Below are positions 27,888-36,435 of a stretch of 64,000 nucleotides of DNA, piece after piece (positions within the stretch are counted from its first letter, which is position 1; each line of letters opens with the position of its first letter). Source of the stretch: Alitabrizicola rongguiensis. Its GTDB lineage: Bacteria > Pseudomonadota > Alphaproteobacteria > Rhodobacterales > Rhodobacteraceae. Under the pieces are notes generated by a model. It had not been told where the DNA came from. It did no database searches and saw only the letters and a list, made by a program, of their open reading frames with translations. Where the stretch lies: NCBI RefSeq assembly GCF_021491355.1, contig NZ_JAKENF010000002.1:930001-994000 (forward strand). Direction: 5' to 3'. The position numbers and the translations under genes are program-made.

Positions 27888-28913
27888 TCAGTTGTCGAAA
27901 CCGACCTTCTCGGCGAGCAGGCTCGCTTCCTTCCGGTCCTTCACCACCTCGGTCAGGGGCAAGGGATCGACCTTGAGCGTGCCGAAGGAGGCAATTGCCG
28001 GTGCGGGTGCTATGCCGGGCTTCACCGGGTACTCGAAGTTCGCCTCCGCGTAGATGCGCTGCGCCTCGTCTGAAACCAGGAACTCCAGCAGTTGCAGCGC
28101 TTCGGTCTTGTTCGGCGCGTTCTTCGCAATGGCCGCGCCAGAGATGTTCACGTGGGTGCCACCTCCCTCAAACGTCGGCAGCAGCACCTTGATCGCTTCC
28201 GCCCATTGCTTTTGCTCGGGCTCTTTCTCGTTGGTCTGCATCAGGCCGACGTAATATGAGTTGGCCACGGCTAGGTCGCAGATCCCGCCCAGAATATCCT
28301 TTGCGCCATCGCGGTCGCCGCCACCTGGCTTGCGTGCCAGATTGCCCTTCAGGCCAGAGAGCCAGGCCTCGGTGGCCTCGGTTCCATGATGCGCGAGGTA
28401 GGCTGCAAACAGCCCGGTGTTATAGGGGTGCTGGCCGGGGCGGATGCAGATCTTGCCCTGCCATTTCGGATCGGCCAGCTCCTCGTAGGTGATCGCGCTC
28501 AGATCCAGATCCTTGGCCGCATAGACAACGCGCGCGCGCATCGACAGGGCTACCCACTGGTTCGCGGGATCGCGAAGCTCGACCGGAACTGCGGCAAGAA
28601 CCGCCTCGGACTCGATCGGTTGCGTCAAGCCACGCTCGGCAAGATCCGCCAGGTTACCGGCATCCACTGCCATGAGAATGTCGGCGGGCGAACTTGCACC
28701 CTCAGCCGCGACGCGCTCTGCCAAGCCGTCCTTCAGGAAAACCGTGTTCACCTTCACGCCACTTTGCGCCGAGAAGGCGTCGAGCAGCGGTTGCACCAGC
28801 CCCGGCTCGCGGGAGGTATAGATGTTGAGTTCCGCGGCCAGCGACACTGTCGCACTGGCAAGAAGCATCGCCCCCCCGAGGCAGGCTGACAACATCAGTC
28901 GGTCTTCGATCAT
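27888..28913 (-). CDS. fbpA: Ferric-iron ABC transporter periplasmic binding protein FbpA
   Basis: 341-residue periplasmic protein. I chose ATG 28913 because AGGAG lies upstream and a signal peptide follows directly (LMLSACLGGAMLLASATVSLAA); the longer frame would bury it. The mature protein begins ELNIYTSREPGLVQPLLDAF, typical of the transferrin-like FutA/FbpA group. The paired iron-ligand tyrosines are present at about 220-221 (ANSYYVGLMQ). Middle gene of the fbp operon, preceded by its own iron box at 28985-28999. Confidence 0.93.
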   Translation of the reverse strand: MIEDRLMLSACLGGAMLLASATVSLAAELNIYTSREPGLVQPLLDAFSAQSGVKVNTVFLKDGLAERVAAEGASSPADILMAVDAGNLADLAERGLTQPIESEAVLAAVPVELRDPANQWVALSMRARVVYAAKDLDLSAITYEELADPKWQGKICIRPGQHPYNTGLFAAYLAHHGTEATEAWLSGLKGNLARKPGGGDRDGAKDILGGICDLAVANSYYVGLMQTNEKEPEQKQWAEAIKVLLPTFEGGGTHVNISGAAIAKNAPNKTEALQLLEFLVSDEAQRIYAEANFEYPVKPGIAPAPAIASFGTLKVDPLPLTEVVKDRKEASLLAEKVGFDN

Positions 28914-28984
28914 GGCGGGCTCCTGTTCTTTGTCTCGTTCGCTCTCGAGAGAAATCCGAGAGGTCTGAGGGCAGAAGCCATGCC

Positions 28985-28999
28985 TGACAGTTTTTGTCA
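28985..28999. promoter_or_regulatory. Iron-responsive operator (TGA-N9-TCA) upstream of fbpA
   Basis: TGACAGTTTTTGTCA fits the alphaproteobacterial iron box TGA-N9-TCA, linked to RirA, and is a perfect 5-5-5 palindrome. It lies 72-86 bases upstream of fbpA in the 107-base fbpC-fbpA gap, suggesting an internal iron-regulated promoter. Confidence 0.7.
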
Positions 29000-29020
29000 A
29001 GTTAATGCCAATCAAAAGAG

Positions 29021-30097
29021 TCAGAATTTAGTTGGATCATCATCTGCGAAGACGCGAACAGAACTGGGATCGACGCGAAGGCCGACATGACTTCCAACGT
29101 TTGGTGCCGCGTCCGGTGCTACATCCACGGTCATGAGGTCCGGACAGCCGATCAGCCTCAGGGACAGCCGTTCCGACTCACCCTGGAATGCGCGATCGAC
29201 GACCTGCGCTTCAGCTCCGCTTTCGACCGAACAGATGCTCAGCGCCTGCGGACGAAAGAAGGCCCTGGCGCCTTTGCCCTCGCCAAGGGTCGGTGCCGCG
29301 AACCGGCCAAGCGGCGTTTCGACAGCCCCCGCCAAGACCCTTCCGCTCAGTTCGTTGCCCGGGCCCAAGAACCTGGCGGCATAAAGATGCGGTGGATTTT
29401 GGTAGAGGTGTCGCGGCGGTCCGTCCGCGACAACACGACCGTCGCGCAACAATACCAGGCGGTCACCGGCTGCAAGTGCCTCCTGTGGGTCATGAGTGAC
29501 GATGATTGTCGTCGTGCCAAGGCTGCGCAGCAGCCGGAGCGTTTCGGCTCGAACCGTGTCCCGCAGACCCTGATCGAGATTGGAGAAGGGTTCATCCATC
29601 AGCAGGATCGCAGGACGCGGCGCCAGAGCCCGCGCCAAGGCGACGCGCTGTTGCTCTCCGCCGGACAGCATGTGGGGATAACGCTCGGACAGATGTGCAA
29701 CTCCGGCCACCTCCAGCACTTCGGTCGACCGCGATGCAATCGCAGCCTTTCCGCTGCCCCGAAGTCCAAAGGCCACGTTCTGTGCGACGGTCAGATGCGG
29801 AAAAAGTGCATAGTCTTGAAACATGAAGCCGATGCTGCGGTCTTCCGGCTCCACAAACAGATGCGGTCCGAAGATCGGTCGACCGCCCAATTCCATCGTG
29901 CCGCCATCCGCACGTTCGACACCGCCGATCACCCGCAGCAATGTCGACTTTCCGCAGCCCGATGGCCCGAGCAGGCAAACGACCTCTCCCATCCCGACCT
30001 GAAGCGAAATGCCGTCGAGGGCGGCGACTGGCCCGTAGGATCGACTGACGCCAAGCAGCGAAAGAGGTTGGGCGTCCGGTGTTTCGTTTCGGGACAT
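29021..30097 (-). CDS. fbpC: Ferric-iron ABC transporter ATP-binding protein FbpC
   Basis: 358-residue ATPase with Walker A GPSGCGKST (about residue 44), Q-loop FMFQDYALFPHLTV, signature LSGGEQQRVALARAL, Walker B ILLMDEPFSNLD and switch histidine in IIVTHDPQEAL. The last 110 residues form the TOBE-like regulatory domain usual for FbpC/PotA-type ATPases. It is the first gene of the operon and is preceded by an iron box at 30122-30136. Substrate iron is supported by the FbpA and FbpB partners. Confidence 0.92.
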   Translation of the reverse strand: MSRNETPDAQPLSLLGVSRSYGPVAALDGISLQVGMGEVVCLLGPSGCGKSTLLRVIGGVERADGGTMELGGRPIFGPHLFVEPEDRSIGFMFQDYALFPHLTVAQNVAFGLRGSGKAAIASRSTEVLEVAGVAHLSERYPHMLSGGEQQRVALARALAPRPAILLMDEPFSNLDQGLRDTVRAETLRLLRSLGTTTIIVTHDPQEALAAGDRLVLLRDGRVVADGPPRHLYQNPPHLYAARFLGPGNELSGRVLAGAVETPLGRFAAPTLGEGKGARAFFRPQALSICSVESGAEAQVVDRAFQGESERLSLRLIGCPDLMTVDVAPDAAPNVGSHVGLRVDPSSVRVFADDDPTKF

Positions 30098-30121
30098 GGC
30101 GTTCGGCCTGCCATCAATTGC

Positions 30122-30136
30122 TGACTCTTTATGTCA
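30122..30136. promoter_or_regulatory. Iron-responsive operator (TGA-N9-TCA) upstream of fbpC
   Basis: TGACTCTTTATGTCA matches TGA-N9-TCA and lies 25-39 bases upstream of the fbpC start, in an AT-rich pocket. Together with the copy at 28985-28999 it brackets fbpC and predicts repression of the transporter when iron is plentiful. Confidence 0.72.
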
Positions 30137-30292
30137 TTTATTGAATGAATCGCACCAGCGCCAGCCACCTGCATCATGGTGCTGACCGTGGTCCCTGCGG
30201 GCGGTCCGTCCGAAACGCAGGAAGAGACAGCGGCCGCCGGCCCGACGGAGCCAGAGATCTACACACGTATCGGCGTGTTCGCCGCTGCTCAG

Positions 30293-31549
30293 TCAGCCGA
30301 TCAGGATCGCACGGAAGTCATTCACATTGGTCAGGGTCGGACCGGTGACGACCTGATCGCCGATCGCGGCAAAGAACCGATGCGCATCGTTCCGGGCCAG
30401 CGCCTGCGCTGGATCAACGCCAGCCTGTTTCGCCGCTCCCAACGTGCCGGGATGGACGACCGCCCCCGCGACTTCGGCTGCGCCGTCGACACCATCGGTG
30501 TCACAGGCGATCGCGTGAATACCTGCCGCACCGTCGAGCGCCAGCGCGAGCGCCAGACAGAACTCTGCATTGGGGCCACCGATCCCGTCGCCCCGGCGGG
30601 TCACGGTCAGTTCTCCGCCGGAAAGAAGCAGCAAAGGGGGCGCTCCAGCCCCACGCTTCACCTGCTCTGCAAGGGCAAGTGCCGCCTGAGCGGCGGCGAC
30701 ATCTCGCGCCTCGCCCTCCAGATCGTCGCCAAGCATACGGACCTCGCAGCCCTGGCTGCGCCCCAGGTCCGCCGCCGCCTCAAGCGACTGGCGCGGCGCC
30801 GCAAAGATGCGGTTCACCACTTGGGATAGACGCGGATCCCCCGGTGGAACCACCCCCGAGGGCCGGCTGAGGGCCATTCTGACCGAGTCGGGAACATCGA
30901 TCCGCCACTCGCTAAGGATGGTGCGCGCGTCTTCCACGGTTGAAGCATCGCCGACCGTCGGACCAGACCCGATGAACGCCATGTCGTCGCCCGGCACGTC
31001 CGAGATCATCAGCGCCAGCATCCTTGCAGGCGCGGAAAAAGCGCCAAGCTGTCCTCCCTTCACCCGGCTGAGGTGCTTTCGGACCGTGTTCATCTTGTCG
31101 ATCGGGGCACCCGAGGCCAGAAGAGCCGCGTTCACCGCCTGCTTTTCGGCCAGCGTAACGCCCTCGGCTGGCGTACAGAGCAAGGCCGACGCCCCTCCGG
31201 AGATGAGCGCCAGAACGAAGTCTTCTGGTTGCAGTCCGGAGAGAAGCGTCATCATCCGGCCGGTTGCAGCCACGCCGGCAGCATCGGGTACGGGATGTGC
31301 GGCCTCAATGATCTCGATGCCCTTGCATGGGCGTCCATACCCATACCTCGTAATGACCAGCCCTTCGCAAGGGCCCCAGGCGGCCTCGACCGCCTCGGCC
31401 ATTCGCGCACTTGCCTTTCCTGCGCCGACCACGATGACACGCCCCTCGGGCTTTTCCGGCAGGAAGGCCCCGATCGAGCGCATCGGGTCGGCCACTTCGA
31501 CAGCCCGGTCAAACAGGGTGCGCAGCAGGGTCAACGGTTCTTTCTTCAT
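30293..31549 (-). CDS. Type II glycerate kinase (GckA/MOFRL family)
   Basis: 418-residue kinase that phosphorylates D-glycerate, usually to 2-phosphoglycerate. ATG 31549 overlaps the lacI stop (ATGA); the frame is open further upstream, but only as a shadow of lacI. Conserved blocks seen: VIVVGAGKASARMAEAVE, LALISGGASALLCTPAEG, DKMNTVRKHLSRVKGGQLG, SDVPGDDMAFIGSGPTVGD, and the C-terminal MOFRL part LLLSGGELTV and CDTDGVDGAAEVAGA. It is the last gene of the 15-gene operon starting at 47101, so that pathway most likely yields glycerate or hydroxypyruvate. Confidence 0.92.
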   Translation of the reverse strand: MKKEPLTLLRTLFDRAVEVADPMRSIGAFLPEKPEGRVIVVGAGKASARMAEAVEAAWGPCEGLVITRYGYGRPCKGIEIIEAAHPVPDAAGVAATGRMMTLLSGLQPEDFVLALISGGASALLCTPAEGVTLAEKQAVNAALLASGAPIDKMNTVRKHLSRVKGGQLGAFSAPARMLALMISDVPGDDMAFIGSGPTVGDASTVEDARTILSEWRIDVPDSVRMALSRPSGVVPPGDPRLSQVVNRIFAAPRQSLEAAADLGRSQGCEVRMLGDDLEGEARDVAAAQAALALAEQVKRGAGAPPLLLLSGGELTVTRRGDGIGGPNAEFCLALALALDGAAGIHAIACDTDGVDGAAEVAGAVVHPGTLGAAKQAGVDPAQALARNDAHRFFAAIGDQVVTGPTLTNVNDFRAILIG

Positions 31550-32562
31550 GCAATCGCCTTGGGACTTGTGGATGCCCGGACGATCAGTTCGACCGGCGTC
31601 GTCGTTTCTTCGGGTGGTGCCCGCCCGAGTTCCACCCATTCGAGCAGGATCTCGGCCATCCGCCGGCCAAATCCGGCAATGTCGCACCGTACCGACGTCA
31701 GGCTGGGCCAGACCTGCGCACAATCCTCGATGTCGTCAAATCCGACGACCTTGAGTTCTATCCCGAGACGCCGCCCGATCTCGGCGCAGCCGGACAGTAC
31801 GCCAAGCGCGACAAGGTCGCTGAAGCAGATGACCGCGCCCACATCCGGGTAATCCTGCGCAAGGCTTCGGGCGATCTCGCGTCCGAAGGCGCGCGTCGGC
31901 CGTCCCGGAAGGATGAGGGGCTCGATGCCGGCATGCCCTAATACCGACAGGTAACCCTTCATCCGCTTCTTCGTGACGTCGCGGCCCTGGAAGCCGCCGA
32001 TGAAGGCAATCTGATGCGCACCGAGCGAAAGCAGATGCTCGGCGGCAAGACGGCCGCCCTCTTCGTAATCCGGGGCGGCGAAGGGAAACTGCCGCCCGTC
32101 CGAAACCACTTTGCGGAGGACCTGCAAAGTGGGGATGCCGGCCCGGGCGATCGGATCGAAGCTGGCGGCCTCGTTGCCGTAGGTCGGCGAGATCATCAAC
32201 GCCGTCACGCCATGCTCGATCATCGCGGAGACTACCTGTGCCTGGAGATCCGGATCCTCGTTGGTGTTGGCCAGCACCGTGGCATAGCCCCGCGCCGAGA
32301 GCGTCATCTGCACCGATGTCGCGAATTCGGTGAAGAACGGGTTGCGCAGGTCGTTGATCACCAGACCGATGAGTCCCGCATTGGACGAACGCATGTTGGC
32401 CGCGACGCGGTTATAGACATAACCGATCTCGGCCATGACCTTTCGGATTTCGGCACGGGTTTCCTCCTTCACCAGCGTGCTGTTCTGCAGGACGAGGCTG
32501 ACAGTCGATTTCGAGACCCCCGCCTTGCGGGCGACATCGATGATTGTCGGTCTTCGATCCAT
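31546..32562 (-). CDS. LacI-family transcriptional repressor
   Basis: 338-residue regulator. The N-terminal HTH and hinge are canonical (TIIDVARKAGVSKSTVSLVLQNSTLVKEETRAEIRKVMAEIGYVYNRVAANMR), followed by a periplasmic-binding-like sensor domain (GLIGLVINDLRNPFFTEFA). I prefer ATG 32562 over a GTG two codons upstream. It is the penultimate gene of the long catabolic operon and the best candidate to bind the two TGGAnCGnTCCA operators at 47115-47154, which would make the operon self-regulated. The inducer is probably the transported sugar or an early product. Confidence 0.93.
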   Translation of the reverse strand: MDRRPTIIDVARKAGVSKSTVSLVLQNSTLVKEETRAEIRKVMAEIGYVYNRVAANMRSSNAGLIGLVINDLRNPFFTEFATSVQMTLSARGYATVLANTNEDPDLQAQVVSAMIEHGVTALMISPTYGNEAASFDPIARAGIPTLQVLRKVVSDGRQFPFAAPDYEEGGRLAAEHLLSLGAHQIAFIGGFQGRDVTKKRMKGYLSVLGHAGIEPLILPGRPTRAFGREIARSLAQDYPDVGAVICFSDLVALGVLSGCAEIGRRLGIELKVVGFDDIEDCAQVWPSLTSVRCDIAGFGRRMAEILLEWVELGRAPPEETTTPVELIVRASTSPKAIA

Positions 32563-32584
32563 GCCCACCCCACCTGCGGCAGTG

Positions 32585-33748
32585 TCAGTCGATTCCGTGA
32601 AGCGCCAGGAGAACCTTCATCCGCGAGACAGCCAAGTCCGGCTTGGACAGCAAGCCTGCTTCGTCTGCAAGTCGGAAAACCTGCGCGTAATGCACAATGT
32701 CCCGACTCGACTGGAACCCGGCGGGCATGATGAAGTGCCGCTGCGATCCGTTCAGCCAGCTGAGAAAGGCGATCCCGGCTTTGTAGAACCGCGTCGGCGC
32801 CCGGAAGATCTCGCGCGACAGGGGCACCGTGGGCGCAAGAAGCTGATGGAACACGACGCGATCGCCTAGGGCCAGCGCCTCGAGCGCTTGCGAGGCGGCG
32901 GGCGCAATCGCGGCGAAGATGCCAAGGAGCGCATGAGAGTAATGCGTCCCGTCGCCGTCGATCAGGGGTGCATAGTTGAAGTCGTCGCCGGTGTAGAGCC
33001 GAACGCCATTCGGCAACCTGGCCCGGAAGGCGACCTCATGCGCTTCGTCCAGCAGGGAAATCTTGATACCGTCAACCTTGGCCGGGTTCTCGGCGATGAG
33101 GTTCAGAACGAAATCGCTTGCCGCCGCCACATCCGTGGTGCCCCAGTAGCCGGTCAGGACCGGATCGAACATGTCGCCCAACCAGTGCAGGATGACCGGG
33201 TCCTTTGCCCCGTCGATCAGGCGGCGATAAACGCGGCGATAGGTGTCAGGACCAGCCCCGATGGCGGGAAATGCGCGGCTCGCCATCAGGATCAGTTGCC
33301 CGCCCGCGGCCTCGATCGCGGCGGCCTGCGTCTCGTAGGCGGCCGCGATGGCATCGGCGCTGGTGAGTTCGGACAGCGCGACATGGTCCGTTCCCGCCCC
33401 GCAGGCGACGCGGGGTTTCATCGGATGCGCCTTGGCCGCACGCATTGTCCGCTCGATCAATTCCTTTGCGGTCAGCCAGTCAACGCCCATGCCGCGCTGC
33501 GCGGTGTCCATCGCCTCGGCCAAGCCCAGGCCCTGATCCCAAAGGCCTTGCCGGAAGCCTAGCGTCGCATCCCAGTCGACCGCAGGTCGCGTGTCCCAGG
33601 GGTTCCGCTCGCGGAGCGGGTCGCTGATGACATGGGCCGCGGCGAAGGCGGTTCGGGTCAGGGGCACCCGCGGCGCCCGAGGGGTCAATGGTGTTCCGCT
33701 CAGGCGATAGGGTTCAAGTCGGCCGTCTTGAGTAGGAAGCGTAATCAT
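32585..33748 (-). CDS. DUF993 dihydrodipicolinate-synthase-like family protein
   Basis: 387-residue cytoplasmic protein with a TIM-barrel-like pattern. Motifs seen include RNPWDTRPAVDWDATLGFRQ, VACGAGTDHVALSEL, PVILHWLGDMFDP, VDGIKISLLDEAHEV with a lysine (IKIS) where aldolases of the DHDPS class carry the Schiff-base residue, and LYTGDDFNYAPLI. The family is usually labelled dihydrodipicolinate synthase-like and found with LacI regulators, Gfo/Idh dehydrogenases and sugar transporters. A retro-aldol or isomerase step in sugar breakdown is plausible but unproven. It is 16 bases upstream of lacI. Confidence 0.85.
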   Translation of the reverse strand: MITLPTQDGRLEPYRLSGTPLTPRAPRVPLTRTAFAAAHVISDPLRERNPWDTRPAVDWDATLGFRQGLWDQGLGLAEAMDTAQRGMGVDWLTAKELIERTMRAAKAHPMKPRVACGAGTDHVALSELTSADAIAAAYETQAAAIEAAGGQLILMASRAFPAIGAGPDTYRRVYRRLIDGAKDPVILHWLGDMFDPVLTGYWGTTDVAAASDFVLNLIAENPAKVDGIKISLLDEAHEVAFRARLPNGVRLYTGDDFNYAPLIDGDGTHYSHALLGIFAAIAPAASQALEALALGDRVVFHQLLAPTVPLSREIFRAPTRFYKAGIAFLSWLNGSQRHFIMPAGFQSSRDIVHYAQVFRLADEAGLLSKPDLAVSRMKVLLALHGID

Positions 33749-33757
33749 GTCGGGCCC

Positions 33758-34066
33758 TTAGAACGGGAGGTCAAAGACAAGGATGCCGTCGAGTCCGCCC
33801 GCCGCATGGGCGACAAGCGCGGCACCGAAAGCCTTGTGCTCGGGATCGGCCTGGTAGGTGGCAAGCGCCTGCCAGTCGTCGAAGTCGATGGTGAAGCCGT
33901 GCAGGTAGCCACGCTCGATCTGCTCGGGGCTTTCGCTTCTCCCGGCCGCAAAGCCGCGCACTCCCGGCAGCCGCGCGGCAAGCTTGGGCAAAGCCATGAA
34001 GAGCGTCGCAATGGCGCCTTCGCTGAGATCGGGACGGAAACGGATCAGGACGATGTGGCGGATCAT
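33758..34066 (-). CDS. Dabb (stress-responsive alpha/beta barrel) domain protein
   Basis: 102-residue protein with the ferredoxin-like Dabb pattern: MIRHIVLIRFRPD at the start, a helix ALPKLAARLPGVRGFAAGRS, then HGFTIDFDDWQALATYQADPEHKAFG. Such dimeric barrels act as small cyclases, decarboxylases or binding proteins for polyketide- or sugar-derived intermediates. It is nine bases from the DUF993 gene and four from the GMC gene, so it belongs to the operon. Its reaction is not known. Confidence 0.85.
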   Translation of the reverse strand: MIRHIVLIRFRPDLSEGAIATLFMALPKLAARLPGVRGFAAGRSESPEQIERGYLHGFTIDFDDWQALATYQADPEHKAFGAALVAHAAGGLDGILVFDLPF

Positions 34067-34070
34067 GGAA

Positions 34071-35660
34071 CTACATCCGGTAGGACGCGCGCACCAGATC
34101 GGCGCCTTTTTCGCCGATCATGATCGCGGTGGCATTGGTGTTCGAGGAAACGAGCGTCGGCATGATCGAGTTGTCGATCACTCTCAGCCGCTCGATCCCG
34201 TTGAAGCGCAGCTCGGGGTCCACGACCGCGCCTGCGTCGATGCCCATGCGGCAGGTGCCTGCCGGATGGTGGTCGGTCTTGGAATGGTTGCAGGCGTAGT
34301 TGAAGTAATCTTCGTCCGTCCGCACATCGGGCCCCGGCAGACGCTCGGCCTTGACGAAGGGCTTCAACGCGTCCTGTCGCATGATCTCTTGGGCAAGCTT
34401 GAGTCCACGGATCGACATCTCACGGTCGTAGGGATCCGCCCAGTAATTCGGGTCGATCAGCGGCGCGGCCAGAGGATCGACGGAGGCAAGGCGCACGGTC
34501 CCCCGGGACCGCGGGCGAAGGTAGGCCGAGTTCAGCGTAACGCCACCTTGCGGCATCGCCGCGACGCCCGCCTCGATCCCCGAGCCGAGGCCGAGATGGA
34601 ACTGGATGTCCGGGCTGCGGGCATTCGGGTCGGCATACCAGAAGCCACCCGTCTCGAAGAGCGACGAGGCAACAGGGCCAGTCTTTGTCAGAAGGTATTG
34701 CAGGCCCGCGACTGCCGACCAGTGCGGCTTGGCGTAACGGTCATAGGTGTGGGGCCCAGTGCATTCGGCGATCACGAACAGATCGAGATGGTCCTGCAAG
34801 TCAGAGCCGACTTCAGGGCGGTCGAGCACCACCGGCAACCCGAGGGCGCGCAATTCATCCGCCGGACCGATCCCCGAGAGTTGCAGAAGGCGCGGCGAAC
34901 CGATCGCGCCGGACGACAGGATCACTTCGGTCTCGGCCCGGACGATCCCCTCGCCGGCCAGGTCCACGCCGACGGCCCGGCCATTCTCCATCACAATCCG
35001 CAGCACCTGCGCGCCGGTGCGGATGGTCAGGTTCGGGCGCTTGCCCCGGATCGGGTCCAGGTAGGCGATCGAGGCCGAGGAGCGGCGAACATGGCGCTGT
35101 GTCAGCTGGTAGTAGCCCACGCCGTCCTGCACCTCGCCGGCCATGTCCTGATTGAACGGGATGCCAAGCTGCCCGGCTGCGGTGAAGTACGCCTCGCAGA
35201 TCGGCAAGGGCGCCGCGGGTTTCGACACACCAAGCGGCCCGCCCTTGCCGTGATAGCGGTTGTCGTAGCTGTCGTTGTCTTCTGCCTTGCGGAAATAGGG
35301 CAGCACATCTTCGTAGCCCCAGCCGGCGCAGCCCCTCTGCCGCCATTCGTCGTAGTCGAGCGCATTGCCTCGCGTGTAGATCTGCGCATTGATCGACGAC
35401 CCGCCGCCGATCACCTTGGCCTGGGTATAGCGGATCACCATCCCGTTCATGTGTTTCTGGGGAACCGTGTGCCACCCCCAGGAGCCGATGCCCTTGGTCA
35501 TCTTCGCAAAGCCCGCCGGCAGGTGGTAGAAGGGATGGCGGTCGCGCCCGCCGGCCTCCAGCAGCAGCACGCGCGCAGCCGGGTTCTCGGACAGGCGCGC
35601 AGCCAGAACGCAGCCCGCTGAGCCGCCGCCGATGATGATGAAGTCGTAGCCCTGTGCCAT
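34071..35660 (-). CDS. GMC-family FAD oxidoreductase (choline dehydrogenase-like)
   Basis: 529-residue flavoprotein. ATG 35660 has GGAG five bases upstream. The FAD fold is DFIIIGGGSAGCVLAARLSENPAARVLLLEAGG, GMC signature 1 lies in QAKVIGGGSSINAQIYTRGNALDYDEW, signature 2 is SSGAIGSPRLLQLSGIGP, and the C-terminal catalytic region has HHPAGTCRMG and NTNATAIMIGEKGADLV. Such enzymes oxidise alcohols or sugars to aldehydes or ketones and pass electrons to quinones or cytochromes. No signal peptide is present. Substrate is unknown; one of two GMC enzymes in this operon. Confidence 0.92.
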   Translation of the reverse strand: MAQGYDFIIIGGGSAGCVLAARLSENPAARVLLLEAGGRDRHPFYHLPAGFAKMTKGIGSWGWHTVPQKHMNGMVIRYTQAKVIGGGSSINAQIYTRGNALDYDEWRQRGCAGWGYEDVLPYFRKAEDNDSYDNRYHGKGGPLGVSKPAAPLPICEAYFTAAGQLGIPFNQDMAGEVQDGVGYYQLTQRHVRRSSASIAYLDPIRGKRPNLTIRTGAQVLRIVMENGRAVGVDLAGEGIVRAETEVILSSGAIGSPRLLQLSGIGPADELRALGLPVVLDRPEVGSDLQDHLDLFVIAECTGPHTYDRYAKPHWSAVAGLQYLLTKTGPVASSLFETGGFWYADPNARSPDIQFHLGLGSGIEAGVAAMPQGGVTLNSAYLRPRSRGTVRLASVDPLAAPLIDPNYWADPYDREMSIRGLKLAQEIMRQDALKPFVKAERLPGPDVRTDEDYFNYACNHSKTDHHPAGTCRMGIDAGAVVDPELRFNGIERLRVIDNSIMPTLVSSNTNATAIMIGEKGADLVRASYRM

Positions 35661-35676
35661 CTCTCCGTCCATTCCT

Positions 35677-36435
35677 TCAAAGCCGCGCGATCGACAGGCC
35701 GCCATCGACCGGGATCACCGCACCGGTCGCAAAGGCCAGATCGCCGTGAGCGATGCTGGCCGCGACCGACCCGATATCGGCGGGCTGTCCCCATCTTGCG
35801 GCAGGCACCAGTCCGCCCTCGATCCGCGCGGTGTATTTGTCAGCCACTCCGGCCGTCATCTCGGTGGCGATGATGCCGGGACGCAGTTCAAAGACTCCGA
35901 TCCCGTGGGGCGCGAGACGCAGCGCCAGAGCCTGCGCCGCCATTGCTGCGCCGGCCTTGGAGATGCAGTAGTCCGCCCGCTCGACGGAGGCCATGTTGGC
36001 CGAAACCGAGGTGACGAACATGATCGAGCGGTAATGGTCCGCGGCTTGCGACAGCATCCGCTTGGCCACCGCCTGCGCGAGGAAGAAGGCACCCCGCAGA
36101 TTGATGTCCATGACGAAATCGAAGTTCTCTGGCGTGATCTCGAGCATGTCGCCGCGCACCTTCGCCGCGACACCCGCGTTCTGGACCAGCGCCGTGATCG
36201 GCCCCTGCTCGGCTTCGATCCGGCCGACCAGAGCGGGGAGTGCGCCGATTTCCGACAGGTCGTGGCGGTAGTAGCGCGTTTCTGGCCCCAACTCCTCCAG
36301 CGCCGCCTGTACCGTCGGGTGACCCAGTTCGGGCAACGAGACGATGGCAAGGCGGAAACCCTGCGCTGCCAGCGCCCTTGCGATACCAAGGCCGATGCCC
36401 TGCTGTCCGCCGGTGACGACTGCGAGCGGGGTCAT
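35677..36435 (-). CDS. Short-chain dehydrogenase/reductase (SDR)
   Basis: 252-residue classical SDR. The cofactor motif is VVTGGQQGIGLGIA, the NAG-like motif is VQNAGVAAKV, and the catalytic Ser-Tyr-Lys are in FVTSVSANMASVERADYCISKAG. The C-terminus GAVIPVDGGLSI is typical. The residue pattern after the second beta strand (SLPELGHP) does not clearly tell NAD from NADP. It overlaps the second GMC gene by four bases and probably oxidises or reduces a sugar or keto-sugar intermediate of the operon pathway. Confidence 0.92.
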   Translation of the reverse strand: MTPLAVVTGGQQGIGLGIARALAAQGFRLAIVSLPELGHPTVQAALEELGPETRYYRHDLSEIGALPALVGRIEAEQGPITALVQNAGVAAKVRGDMLEITPENFDFVMDINLRGAFFLAQAVAKRMLSQAADHYRSIMFVTSVSANMASVERADYCISKAGAAMAAQALALRLAPHGIGVFELRPGIIATEMTAGVADKYTARIEGGLVPAARWGQPADIGSVAASIAHGDLAFATGAVIPVDGGLSIARL

